Below are positions 44,284 through 53,190 of a DNA stretch of 64,000 nt, one piece after another. Positions within the stretch are counted from its first letter, which is position 1. Every line of letters starts with the position of its first letter. A program made the translations under genes and the position numbers. The notes under the pieces are model-generated. The model searched no databases, was not told where the DNA came from, and saw only the letters and a list, made by a program, of their open reading frames with translations. This stretch comes from an uncultured Aquimarina sp. (GTDB taxonomy: Bacteria > Bacteroidota > Bacteroidia > Flavobacteriales > Flavobacteriaceae), in NCBI GenBank assembly GCA_947498595.1, contig CANMKX010000003.1:62001-126000 (forward strand). Reading direction: 5' to 3'.

Positions 44284-44916
44284 ATGATTACTGTATTAAT
44301 TGCTGACCATCATCCGATTACTAGAAAAGGTATTACATCTCTTCTAAGGAATGCCGAAGAATTTGATATCATCGGTAAAGTAAGTAATGGGAATCAAATG
44401 TATGATGCGCTTAACGATAGAGTTCCTGATATTCTAATCATGGAACTAGACCTCCCACAAATTAATGGGATTATGGCTCTTCGTACTATTAAAAAAGAAT
44501 ATGCGGGTATTAAAGTCATTATTTTCAGTTCTCATCCTGAAGAAATGTATGCTTTAAGCGCTATAAAAGCTGGAGCATCTGCTTATTTATCAAAAACTGT
44601 AGAAACAAAAATACTAAGACGAGCAATTGATCGTGTTGCTAGAGGAGGTATTTATTTAAATGAAGAACTGTCTGAACAATTAGCTAACGGTAGTACTAAA
44701 GAAAGTAATATGGTTCTCAAATACAAAAAACTTTCTTCTAGAGAAATAGAAGTATTGAATCTTTTATCTGCGGGTAAGCGTAATAAAGATATAGCAACTA
44801 CTCTATCTATCAACGAAAAAACAGTTAGTACTTATAAAACTCGTTTACTTAAAAAATTAAAAGTTGACAATCTTGCTGATTTAATTCACCAATCTAGATT
44901 ATTACATCTTAGCTAA
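44284..44916 (+). CDS. LuxR/NarL-type response regulator with altered receiver
   Basis: A 210-residue regulator with an N-terminal receiver and a C-terminal LuxR HTH (about 148-205, LSSREIEVLNLLSAGKRNKDIATTLSINEKTVSTYKTRLLKKL). The receiver keeps Asp8, the Ser of IIFSS and Lys104, but the phospho-acceptor position in PDILIMELDLP is Glu54, and the acidic partner next to Asp8 is His9. Glu there mimics phosphorylated Asp, so the protein may be always active. No kinase is adjacent on the same strand; a NarL-type kinase lies 2.1 kb further on beyond dnaG. Confidence 0.88.
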   Translation: MITVLIADHHPITRKGITSLLRNAEEFDIIGKVSNGNQMYDALNDRVPDILIMELDLPQINGIMALRTIKKEYAGIKVIIFSSHPEEMYALSAIKAGASAYLSKTVETKILRRAIDRVARGGIYLNEELSEQLANGSTKESNMVLKYKKLSSREIEVLNLLSAGKRNKDIATTLSINEKTVSTYKTRLLKKLKVDNLADLIHQSRLLHLS

Positions 44917-44917
44917 A

Positions 44918-46987
44918 TTATATAACTCTATTTAACTTATTAGAAAGCACTCTTTTTAAAGAAATATAATCCATTATATCTTGCAAAATTTCCTGATGTG
45001 TGGCTAGACTTTCTTCTTTCGTAGTACTCGAAAGCTCGTTAATCTTTTGGTCTATCAGGAATCTTCTTAGATTTAATATCGTGTCGTTTGTAATCCTAGC
45101 TACGGTTGCTTTCTTTTGTTTTACATGAATTTCATTACGCTCCCAGTCATGCAATGCATATCGCTCTTCATTCATTAATATTGCCGTAATTTCTGATGCC
45201 ATATCTCCAGACACATAATTAATAAATGTATCTACCTTAAAATTTTCATCTTGCATCAATTTTTCTATCAAGATATAATATATATCTCTAAAACTTTGAT
45301 TTGCAAATTCAATCTCATCATCTTGTAGATCTAAATATATTTTCTCAAAAACTTTAGCTGTATGAATTTCTGGTTCTAGCAACAATTCTCCATCTTCACT
45401 TTCTTTTAATATTAAATCTTCAAACTCTTCTTCTATTTGGCCATATAAAAGTAATATTTCTATTATTTTTCTTTCAAGTTCGTATTGTCTATCTACTTTA
45501 GGACTTGCTTTGGTTTTGGGAGTTGATTTTCCTGAACCTCCAGACATTGCATCCATCTCCATCATGTCCATATAAGCCTCCATAGGTGGCTCATTTGGAT
45601 CCTGAGATTGAACTGGTGGTTTATTGTTTTTTTGAACTGTAAAAGGCTTCTGCTGCTTCTTGTTTCTCTTTTTCTCTTCTTGCGCGTTTTTATTGCGAAT
45701 TTGAGCTAATGTATCAAAAATCACTTCTTCAGACATGTCCATGATTCTTGAACATTCTCTCACGTAAATTTCTCTTTTGATAACATCAGGTATCTTAGAT
45801 ATACTTGTTACCATATCGCGCACAAGCTCTGCTTTTTTTATAGGATCATCCTTAGATTGCTCTTTTAGGATTGAAGCTTTAAAACGAATAAAATCCTGTG
45901 CGTTTTCCTCCAGGTATTCTTTTAATTCTTCTAAAGTATTCTGTTTTGCAAAACTATCTGGATCTTCTCCATCAGGGAAAGTACAAACTTTAACATTCAT
46001 CCCTTGTTCTAAGATCAAATCAATTCCTCTAATAGAAGCTCTCATCCCTGCAGCATCACCATCAAAGAGTACTGTTATATTTTTTGTTAATCTATTAACC
46101 AATCGTATTTGATCAGATGTTAGGGCAGTTCCTGAAGACGCCACAACATTGGTTACTCCAGTTTGATTAAATTGAATTACATCTGTATATCCTTCAACCA
46201 AGAAACAATTATCTTCTTTTGCAATCGACTGCTTAGCTTGATAAATTCCATATAAAATTTTACTCTTATGGTAAATATCACTCTCTGGTGAATTTAAATA
46301 TTTAGCAGCTTTTTTCTCATTAGTTAAAATTCTTCCTCCAAAACCTAGAACTCTTCCAGACATCGATTGAATAGGAAACATTACTCTTCCTTTAAAACGA
46401 TCAAATTGTTTTTCCCCTTTAACAATTGTCAGTCCTGTTTTATCTAAATACTCTAATTTATATCCTTGTCGTATAGCATCACTTGTAAATGCGTCCCAGG
46501 CATTGGGAGAATACCCTAGTTCGAATTTTTTTATGGTTTCGTCTGTAAATCCTCTTTCTTTAAAATAAGTAAGTCCTATTGATTTTCCTTCTTCTGTTTT
46601 GGTTAAAGACTTATGAAAAAACGTATTTGCATATTCACTTACCAAATACATACTTTCACGCTCATTGGCCTGCTCTTTTTGCTCGTCTGTTTGTTCTGTT
46701 TCTTCAATTTCAATATTATATTTCTTAGCTAAATATTTTATAGCTTCTGGGTAAGTAAAATGTTCATGCTCCATTAAAAAAGCGACAACATTTCCTCCTT
46801 TTCCACTAGAGAAATCTTTCCAAATCTGCTTTACTGGAGAGACCATAAATGATGGTGTACGCTCTTCACTAAAAGGACTCAATCCTTTATAGTTACTTCC
46901 TGCTTTTTTTAATTGCACAAAATCACCTACTACTTCTTCTAATCTAGAAATATCAAATACGGCGTCTATAGTATTCTTTGAAATCAA
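44918..46987 (-). CDS. dnaG: DNA primase DnaG without zinc ligands
   Basis: A 689-residue primase that makes RNA primers at the replication fork. The TOPRIM domain is intact: FLVEGYTDVI, SSGTALT and LFDGDAAGMRAS supply the metal-binding Glu and Asp residues. The C-terminal helicase-binding domain is preceded by a Lys/Gln/Pro-rich linker. In the N-terminal zinc-ribbon the four ligand positions of CPFH...HCFGC read Ser37, Ser40, Asp58 and Ser61, so zinc cannot be bound normally. The start is a TTG (46985-46987); an in-frame stop lies 15 bp upstream and no ATG is available. Confidence 0.95.
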   Translation of the reverse strand: MISKNTIDAVFDISRLEEVVGDFVQLKKAGSNYKGLSPFSEERTPSFMVSPVKQIWKDFSSGKGGNVVAFLMEHEHFTYPEAIKYLAKKYNIEIEETEQTDEQKEQANERESMYLVSEYANTFFHKSLTKTEEGKSIGLTYFKERGFTDETIKKFELGYSPNAWDAFTSDAIRQGYKLEYLDKTGLTIVKGEKQFDRFKGRVMFPIQSMSGRVLGFGGRILTNEKKAAKYLNSPESDIYHKSKILYGIYQAKQSIAKEDNCFLVEGYTDVIQFNQTGVTNVVASSGTALTSDQIRLVNRLTKNITVLFDGDAAGMRASIRGIDLILEQGMNVKVCTFPDGEDPDSFAKQNTLEELKEYLEENAQDFIRFKASILKEQSKDDPIKKAELVRDMVTSISKIPDVIKREIYVRECSRIMDMSEEVIFDTLAQIRNKNAQEEKKRNKKQQKPFTVQKNNKPPVQSQDPNEPPMEAYMDMMEMDAMSGGSGKSTPKTKASPKVDRQYELERKIIEILLLYGQIEEEFEDLILKESEDGELLLEPEIHTAKVFEKIYLDLQDDEIEFANQSFRDIYYILIEKLMQDENFKVDTFINYVSGDMASEITAILMNEERYALHDWERNEIHVKQKKATVARITNDTILNLRRFLIDQKINELSSTTKEESLATHQEILQDIMDYISLKRVLSNKLNRVI

Positions 46988-47040
46988 ATTAACGGACTTT
47001 ATTTACGAGAAACCTATGTCGTTCCTACACTTATTTATTA

Positions 47041-47048
47041 TAAATTTG
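47041..47048 (+). promoter_or_regulatory. -7 box for the NarL-type histidine kinase gene
   Basis: TAAATTTG, exact to TAnnTTTG, 30 bp before the proposed TTG start. A -33 TTTG is not visible, so support is moderate. Confidence 0.4.
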
Positions 47049-47077
47049 AACTTACAAATTAACTAATATTTTATTAC

Positions 47078-49027
47078 TTGAAAGGCTTCTATTACATCAA
47101 ATTCTCCTTTTTACATATTTGTATTCTTTACTCATTATTATGTTCTCACTTTAATTTAATGAGTCAATCAAAAAATAATTCTTCTAAAAAAGAAAAAACA
47201 TTTCAGGTAAAAGGATTTGGCGCAATTCACGATCGCGCTAAAAACTCTTTGTATATAAAATTAAACTCTATTACCAATTCTATTGAAAGAATTCCTATTC
47301 TGGATTCTATCTCAGAATATCATATCAAAGGTGGAAATACCGATTCTATCTTACATTATAGTACTATTTTTCATAATGAAGTATTAAAGTTAGCAGATTC
47401 TACTACTCAACAAGCTAGTTTACTGTTACGTGCTTATGAAATTATTTCTATTGGTAAACGAAGTAAAGGTTTACTCGATACTGCTATCAAATGGAACTTA
47501 GAAGGTATTCAATTAGCTGAAGAATTTGACAATCTGAAGTTTTTATATATTCATAAACTAGATTTAGGTATTGTTTATCTAAAAAAGAAAGATTTTGAGA
47601 AAGCTAATTCTTTATTTCAAGAATGCTTGAATGCCCCTAATGTTTCACTAGTAGTTCAATATTCTGCTTACAAATATTTAGGTGATATTGATTTATTTAA
47701 TGATCGAATCGATGAGGCTAAAACAAAGTATACAAAAGCATTAGATCTTTGTAAACAAGCTAATGACATCAAACAAGAACTTATTGTTAAAATTGGGTTG
47801 GGGACGATTGCTAAAATCAATAAAAATTATGATAAAGCTCTTGACTATTTTGAAGAAGTAAAAGATACTGCACTAGATCATAATTATTATGATTTAAATA
47901 TTGATTCACAGATTAGAATAGGAGACATTTATCTAGAATTAAACCATATTCAATCTGCAGAATTAATTTTTTCTACAGCTTATACTAATGCTAATTTTTT
48001 TGATAGTTTATATTATCAAGAAATAGTTTTATATAAATTAAAAGACGTCTATACCTTAAAAAAAGATTATAAAAATGCATATGCGATCATGTCGCAGATT
48101 AACAGAATAACGCATTTATTAACAAAAAATCAAAATCAAAAAGAAATACGAAATCTTGAAGTTAAGTATGAAACATTACAAAAAGAAAACGAAATTAAAT
48201 TTCTTAAAAAAGATAAGGAATTAAAAAATATAGAACTTAAGCGAGAAAAATCTATACAGATGATTATGGTTATTGCATTTTTAATCATGCTTGTCCCCAT
48301 AATTATATTGTTATACGTATACTATCAAAAATTACAAACTCAACATCAATTAAATACTACTTTAAAAAAAGTAAGTTCTCAAGAAATTTCTTCTTTGCTT
48401 AAAAAGCAGGAGTTAAAAATAATGAATGCCATTTTGGATGCTCAAAACCAAGAACGAAAACGTATTGCTCAACGATTACATGATAGCATTGGAGGTGATT
48501 TAGCTGGAATAAAGCTCTCTTTATCAACTTATATTGAGAAAGATATAAAACTAGCCTCTATCTCTAGTCGTATTAATGAAACATATCAACAAATACGTAA
48601 TATATCTCATAATCTAATTCCTAAAAAATTTCAAAACTACGCTTTTACAACCCTTATAGAAGAATATGTGATTCAACTAGAAGAATCTAGTGATTTATCA
48701 ATTACTTTTAGTCCATTTCCTGAATATGATCTTAATCATTGCCCAGAAGATATTCAAATTGAAATTTATACTATTTTACAAGAATTAATTACAAATATTA
48801 TAAAACACGCTAAAGCATCTACTATAGAAATTCATTTAAATCTCATTAATGATACCATACAATTATTAGTAGAAGATAATGGTATTGGTTTTGATGGTTC
48901 TAAAATTTCTAAAGGTATAGGTCATCAAAACATTGATGAACGAGCAAAGGCTCTTAAAGGAAATTTTACTATTGATTCTGTAATCAATAGAGGAACTACT
49001 ATCACTATTGAAGTTCCTATTTTATAA
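47078..49027 (+). CDS. TPR-containing NarL-type sensor histidine kinase
   Basis: A 649-residue membrane kinase: signal-like N-terminus, TPR repeats (about 100-370), a coiled coil, one transmembrane segment (about 394-416), a HisKA_3 dimerisation domain with ERKRIAQRLHDSIGGDLAG (His468) and a HATPase with NIIKHAKAS, EDNGIGFD and KGIGHQNIDERA. HisKA_3 kinases partner with LuxR-type regulators, and one is encoded 2.1 kb upstream. The start is a TTG (47078), chosen because the following hydrophobic segment makes a plausible signal peptide; an ATG inside (MSQSK) would lose it. Confidence 0.87.
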   Translation: MKGFYYIKFSFLHICILYSLLCSHFNLMSQSKNNSSKKEKTFQVKGFGAIHDRAKNSLYIKLNSITNSIERIPILDSISEYHIKGGNTDSILHYSTIFHNEVLKLADSTTQQASLLLRAYEIISIGKRSKGLLDTAIKWNLEGIQLAEEFDNLKFLYIHKLDLGIVYLKKKDFEKANSLFQECLNAPNVSLVVQYSAYKYLGDIDLFNDRIDEAKTKYTKALDLCKQANDIKQELIVKIGLGTIAKINKNYDKALDYFEEVKDTALDHNYYDLNIDSQIRIGDIYLELNHIQSAELIFSTAYTNANFFDSLYYQEIVLYKLKDVYTLKKDYKNAYAIMSQINRITHLLTKNQNQKEIRNLEVKYETLQKENEIKFLKKDKELKNIELKREKSIQMIMVIAFLIMLVPIIILLYVYYQKLQTQHQLNTTLKKVSSQEISSLLKKQELKIMNAILDAQNQERKRIAQRLHDSIGGDLAGIKLSLSTYIEKDIKLASISSRINETYQQIRNISHNLIPKKFQNYAFTTLIEEYVIQLEESSDLSITFSPFPEYDLNHCPEDIQIEIYTILQELITNIIKHAKASTIEIHLNLINDTIQLLVEDNGIGFDGSKISKGIGHQNIDERAKALKGNFTIDSVINRGTTITIEVPIL

Positions 49028-49030
49028 AAC

Positions 49031-49353
49031 AAAAAAGAGAAGCCATCTTGGCTCCTCTTTTGAACAATTAAATATATTTCTTGCTACTAAGAACATGAAA
49101 TTCGTAAATTTTAATTACCTAAAAACGCTTAATTACTAAGCATATTTTTCATCAATTAGTTTCAAAAATATTTTTAAAAAAGAGAAGCCATCTTGGCTCC
49201 TCTTTCGAACAATTAAATATATTTCTTGTTACTAAGAACATGAAATTCGGTAATTTTTAATTATCTAAAAAATTAGATAATCTTCATGAATTAGTATGTA
49301 TGTATTTCTTTAAAAAAAAATATATTTTTCATTACTAAAAACATGAAATTCGG
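49031..49353 (+). repeat. Tandem units: two terminator hairpins and three mini-ORF boxes
   Basis: A unit of about 90 bp starting AAAAAAGAGAAGCCATCTTG at 49031 recurs at 49176 almost unchanged (period 145 bp). Each copy begins with a hairpin (GAGAAGCCA...TGGCTCCTC, one mismatch, then T-rich), so the first is the terminator of the kinase gene. A box AAATATATTTC...CTAAGAACATGAAATTCG occurs three times (49070-49104, 49215-49250, 49318-49353), the third lacking a hairpin. The ATG in each opens a reading frame of 14, 6 and 5 codons. The rest to 49591 shows no ORF or structure I can defend. Confidence 0.8.
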
Positions 49354-49591
49354 CTTATAATAGAACAAATAACAGTATTTTATTTTTAATAAAAAAGTAC
49401 CTAAATCATGCATAAATCCTATTATTCTCTATATTAAACGCATAAGATTTCAAAAATTGTTTTTTTTGTGAAAATTTTATGAATTGGATATTTATTTTAA
49501 GATTTCGTTAATTTAATACTCAAAAGAACTATTATTTTAGCAATTTATAACATCATCAAAAATCAAACCAAAGTAGCTTTTTTATTAAATA

Positions 49592-50644
49592 TTACAGATC
49601 AAATCTCAAACCTAATGAAACATTATTTAAATCAAGATTAGGATCTTCAAAAATTGGAGATACATCGTATTTAAAATATAAAGACATATCACCAAAACCT
49701 GCATATGCACTAACGCCATATATAAAATCTCTAGTATTGTAATCTCTTTTTATTTTATCTTTTATTCTGTCTCCGTTCTCTCTGTATTTTAATTTTTGCC
49801 TTGTGCTAATATTAGCTCCTAAAAAACCTCCTAATCCTATTCTAAATTTCCTATGAATGCTATACCTGATTTTTTCTTCTGTTTTTACAACTCTTGATGG
49901 GCCTAATTCAAAATGGATTGGCAGTATTAAATTATCCATTCTAAATTTTGATTTATCTAAGTTTACTCTAAACTCTTCTAAAGTTGTATTCTCACCATTT
50001 TCAACAAAATATCGATTATCTGTTGGTTTCAATCCATTAGATTGATAAGAAATACCATATTTGATTCGCAACCAATTACTATTTTTAAATACTCTTGTTT
50101 TCCACGCCCAGCCAATTTCAAAAAAACGACTCCCAGCTATTTTAAAATCCGAATCACTTAAGGATTGTCCTTCACCTAATGCATTGTTTACTCCAAAAGC
50201 GACAACTAGATCTTTATACGTTCTCTTATCATATTTAGGTTTTCTTTTCTTTTTACTATCTTTTATATTAAAACCAAAAAGAACAATTTCGCTAGTATCA
50301 TTCTCTACATCGACAGATACAGTTTCAACTTGCTCATTTCTTTTCAACAACTCTATTTGATTGTTTATTATCGCTAATCTATTTTCAATATTAAGAGCTC
50401 TCTTTTTTGCTACTTCTTCTTTAAGCTCTTTCGCTTCTTTTTTTGTAATTTCTCCTTTATTAAGTTTTCGATTTATTGACTCTACTTCTTCTTTTAGTTT
50501 TTCTTTTTCATTTTTAATTACTGTCTCTTTTTGTGATTGTAATTTTTCAATTTTATTCTCAATTATTTCTTTATCCTGTCCTTTTAATTCTTGCGCACAG
50601 AAAATCAATATCGCCATTGCGATATATAAAATTATACTTTTCAT
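49592..50644 (-). CDS. Outer-membrane beta-barrel-like protein with N-terminal coiled coil
   Basis: A 350-residue exported protein: signal peptide (1-22), a long Lys/Glu-rich coiled coil (about 25-115), a short linker, then about 200 residues of alternating amphipathic strands (FEIGWAWKTRVFKNSNWLRIKYG, KFRIGLGGFLGANIS, DMSLYFKYDVSPIF, NVSLGLRFDL) ending in a terminal aromatic/hydrophobic strand typical of outer-membrane proteins. It is the third gene of a unit with an ECF sigma factor and a membrane protein, and may be regulated by that sigma. Function unknown. Confidence 0.72.
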   Translation of the reverse strand: MKSIILYIAMAILIFCAQELKGQDKEIIENKIEKLQSQKETVIKNEKEKLKEEVESINRKLNKGEITKKEAKELKEEVAKKRALNIENRLAIINNQIELLKRNEQVETVSVDVENDTSEIVLFGFNIKDSKKKRKPKYDKRTYKDLVVAFGVNNALGEGQSLSDSDFKIAGSRFFEIGWAWKTRVFKNSNWLRIKYGISYQSNGLKPTDNRYFVENGENTTLEEFRVNLDKSKFRMDNLILPIHFELGPSRVVKTEEKIRYSIHRKFRIGLGGFLGANISTRQKLKYRENGDRIKDKIKRDYNTRDFIYGVSAYAGFGDMSLYFKYDVSPIFEDPNLDLNNVSLGLRFDL

Positions 50645-50670
50645 TTTACCCGTTTTTTTAGATTATGTTT

Positions 50671-50689
50671 TGCAAACTTTTTGTTTGCA
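50671..50689. promoter_or_regulatory. Hairpin between the membrane protein and outer-membrane protein genes
   Basis: TGCAAAC (50671-50677) and GTTTGCA (50683-50689) with a 5-nt loop. It could attenuate read-through from the sigma operon or be a regulator site. Confidence 0.4.
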
Positions 50690-50707
50690 TACTGTTATGT
50701 GTAAGAT

Positions 50708-51454
50708 TTAATAATCCTTTTCTGCTACTGCTGTTTTCATCTTTTTAAAACTTGTTTTCAATACCTCAAAAACACGTTCTTTAAAAGATTCGTCTAACTC
50801 TGTTTCTACGTCTAGTAACAGAGAAGCTGCATCGATTTTATCTGATTGTATATAGCGTTGTGTCTGGATTTCTCTTTGAGCTTTTAATAGTAGTTCATTT
50901 ATTTCGTCGTCTGTAACTATCGTTTTATTTTTCTGCATTTCGAATATTTGAGCAGCTACTTTCGTGATTTTTGATACTAACAAATCTTTTTCTAAGCTAT
51001 CAACCTGTACAATAGCATCTTCTTGATTCGATGTTTTTGAATCAATTGGTATTACTTTCTTAGCAACTGTTCTACGTCTAACTGCTTTCTTTTTTATTTT
51101 TACCGTTGTTATCTTATTAACATCTTCTATATATGTGGTATTTCTTTCGTTAATAAAATCTTCTTTTTTTACTACAGGTACCTTAACATTTTCTAGTTCA
51201 GTTTTATCATTTTTAACTGATACAATTTCATTTTCTACTGTTTGAATGTTATTCTTAGAATAAAAAAATGTCATTACAATAATCCCTATAAAAGCAGCTA
51301 CAATACCATAAAACCTTCTGTTCTTAAATACATTTACAGAAGCTTCTTCTTTATCTAATCGTTTTGACAGCTCTTCCCAATTTGAAGAAGAAGGCTGGAT
51401 CTCTCTTTGAGATAATTTATTTTTCACCTCATCTTCAAACTTTAATGGAGCCAT
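50708..51454 (-). CDS. Membrane protein, probable anti-sigma partner
   Basis: A 248-residue bitopic protein: an approximately 45-residue cytoplasmic N-terminus (QREIQPSSSNWEELSKRLDKEE, resembling the start of Bacteroidota anti-sigma proteins), one transmembrane segment (about 48-65) and a Lys/Glu/Thr-rich periplasmic part. Its gene overlaps the ECF sigma gene by 20 bp, the usual layout of sigma/anti-sigma pairs. The anti-sigma role is inferred from context and topology; the sequence itself is too divergent to name a family. Confidence 0.65.
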   Translation of the reverse strand: MAPLKFEDEVKNKLSQREIQPSSSNWEELSKRLDKEEASVNVFKNRRFYGIVAAFIGIIVMTFFYSKNNIQTVENEIVSVKNDKTELENVKVPVVKKEDFINERNTTYIEDVNKITTVKIKKKAVRRRTVAKKVIPIDSKTSNQEDAIVQVDSLEKDLLVSKITKVAAQIFEMQKNKTIVTDDEINELLLKAQREIQTQRYIQSDKIDAASLLLDVETELDESFKERVFEVLKTSFKKMKTAVAEKDY

Positions 51455-52004
51455 TATATTCTTTATTTTGTTGATTTAACTTTTGTTGGAGTAATTTTCT
51501 AGCTTTAAACAATTGTGTCTTGGAGGTACTTTCAGAAATCTCCAACATTATTGCTATTTCTTGATGTTTATAGCCTTCTATAGCATATAAAACAAAGACA
51601 GTTTTGTAGCCTACAGGTAAGCTATCTATTAGCCCTTGTATTTGATTTACTTCTAATTCTGTTTGAGTATTATTCCAAGTTTCTTGGGTATACGAATTAA
51701 GGTCATCTGTAAATACGAATGATTCTTTTTTTCGAAGAAAACTTATTGATTCGTTAATCATAATTCTACGAATCCATCCTTCAAAACTACCTTTAAACTT
51801 AAACTTGGCTAAATTTGTAAAAACTTTAAAAAATCCATTCTGCATTGTATCTTCTGCATGATGAATGTCTTTTATATATTGTCTACATATACTTAACATT
51901 TTGGGTGCATACAAATCATACAAATAACGCTGAGCTCCTCTATCTCTTTTTATAGCCTTACGGATAAGCTGCGTTTCATTTTTATATAACTGAATTACTT
52001 TCAC
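51435..52004 (-). CDS. ECF-type sigma factor
   Basis: A 189-residue sigma-70 family factor with region 2 (AEDTMQNGFFKVFTNLAKFK, FEGWIRRIMINESISFLRKK) and region 4 (IDSLPVGYKTVFVLYAIEGYKHQEIAIMLEIS, a typical HTH). It directs RNA polymerase to a specific promoter set, probably including its own operon. The start is a GTG (52002-52004). The next gene overlaps it by 20 bp, and an outer-membrane protein follows, suggesting envelope-related regulation. Confidence 0.92.
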   Translation of the reverse strand: MKVIQLYKNETQLIRKAIKRDRGAQRYLYDLYAPKMLSICRQYIKDIHHAEDTMQNGFFKVFTNLAKFKFKGSFEGWIRRIMINESISFLRKKESFVFTDDLNSYTQETWNNTQTELEVNQIQGLIDSLPVGYKTVFVLYAIEGYKHQEIAIMLEISESTSKTQLFKARKLLQQKLNQQNKEYNGSIKV

Positions 52005-52135
52005 CTTTATGAAATAGTATTTTATTTATAATTACGTTCTATTTATATAGACGTTATTATTTCAAAAATGGTTGCCTCTACTTCGTTTTTTTTGAAAAAA
52101 AATTAAAGCTAGTCAATATGTGAAGTTAAATCGTG

Positions 52136-53113
52136 TTATTTTTTTCGATCAATCACATATTTCACCATTAACTCAAGAGAAGTTTTATAAGGCGATTCGG
52201 GGTAAGTATTTAATATATCTAGTGCTTCGGTTTTAAATTCATGCATTACTTTAATTGCATAATCCATACCTCCACTTGTCTGTACATAATTGATAATTTC
52301 CTTAACTCTTTTTTTATCTTTATTATGATTTTTTATTGAGTTAATTAACCATTTACGTTTTTCTTTTGGGCAATTATTTAGGGTATAAATTAAAGGCAAT
52401 GTCATTTTTTGCTCCTTAATATCGATTCCAGTTGGTTTCCCTATAGCAGTATCACCATAATCAAAAAGATCATCTTTAATCTGAAAAGCCATTCCTATTA
52501 ATTCACCAAATTTTCTCATTTGCTCTACAGCATCTGATTCTGGAGCTACAGAACATGCTCCTAAACTACAACAAGCTGCTATTAATGTTGCTGTTTTTTG
52601 TCGAATAATTTCGTAATATATATCTTCGGTTATATCTAATTTTCTAGCCTTTTCTATCTGGAGTAATTCTCCTTCACTCATTTCTCTTACGGCTACAGAA
52701 ATAATTTTTAATAGATCAAAATCTCCATTATCAATCGATAATAGTAAACCTTTTGACAATAAATAATCTCCTACTAATACCGCTATTTTATTTTTCCACA
52801 AAGCATTGATAGAAAAAAAACCTCTTCTTCTATTAGAATCATCTACAACATCATCATGTACTAATGTTGCTGTATGAATAAGCTCTATAACGGATGCTCC
52901 TCTATATGTACGTTCATTTATTTCTCCTCCAGACACCATTTTTGAAACTAAGAAAACAAACATTGGTCTCATTTGTTTTCCTTTTCTGTTTACAATGTAA
53001 TGCGTAATACGGTTAAGTAAGGCCACTTGAGAAGTCATCGACTGATAAAACTTTTTTTCAAAAAGTTCCATCTCGTTAATTATTGGCCGTTTTATTTGTT
53101 CGACTATCTTCAT
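52136..53113 (-). CDS. Trans-polyprenyl diphosphate synthase
   Basis: A 325-residue all-helical isoprenoid chain-elongation enzyme. The first Asp-rich motif is DDVVDD (87-92), the second QIKDDLFDYGD (about 215), and the GKQMRP and Lys-rich sites bind isopentenyl diphosphate. It is closest to octaprenyl/hexaprenyl synthases (IspB type) that make the menaquinone side chain; exact chain length cannot be read from sequence. A -7-like TATCTTCG (53122-53129, minus) precedes it. Confidence 0.92.
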   Translation of the reverse strand: MKIVEQIKRPIINEMELFEKKFYQSMTSQVALLNRITHYIVNRKGKQMRPMFVFLVSKMVSGGEINERTYRGASVIELIHTATLVHDDVVDDSNRRRGFFSINALWKNKIAVLVGDYLLSKGLLLSIDNGDFDLLKIISVAVREMSEGELLQIEKARKLDITEDIYYEIIRQKTATLIAACCSLGACSVAPESDAVEQMRKFGELIGMAFQIKDDLFDYGDTAIGKPTGIDIKEQKMTLPLIYTLNNCPKEKRKWLINSIKNHNKDKKRVKEIINYVQTSGGMDYAIKVMHEFKTEALDILNTYPESPYKTSLELMVKYVIDRKK

Positions 53114-53121
53114 GGTTTATG

Positions 53122-53129
53122 CGAAGATA
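53122..53129 (-). promoter_or_regulatory. -7-like box for the polyprenyl synthase gene
   Basis: Minus strand TATCTTCG, one mismatch from TAnnTTTG, 8 bp before the ATG, which would leave almost no leader. Confidence 0.3.
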
Positions 53130-53190
53130 CTATAAAAGTTGATTTTTGAAAATCATTTAACGATGAGTTTAATTTCAGTAATTTCAACCT

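Noticed and set aside
45777-46112. 111-codon plus-strand frame opposite dnaG
   Set aside because: Covers the antisense of the TOPRIM region, composition typical of a shadow frame.
49031-49353. CRISPR array
   Set aside because: Only two to three copies, unequal spacing, units contain terminator hairpins and start codons, and there are no cas genes.
50361-50711. 116-codon open frame on the plus strand
   Set aside because: It lies antisense to the coiled-coil protein gene; the Ser/Phe-rich composition is what the reverse complement of a Lys/Glu-rich coding region produces.
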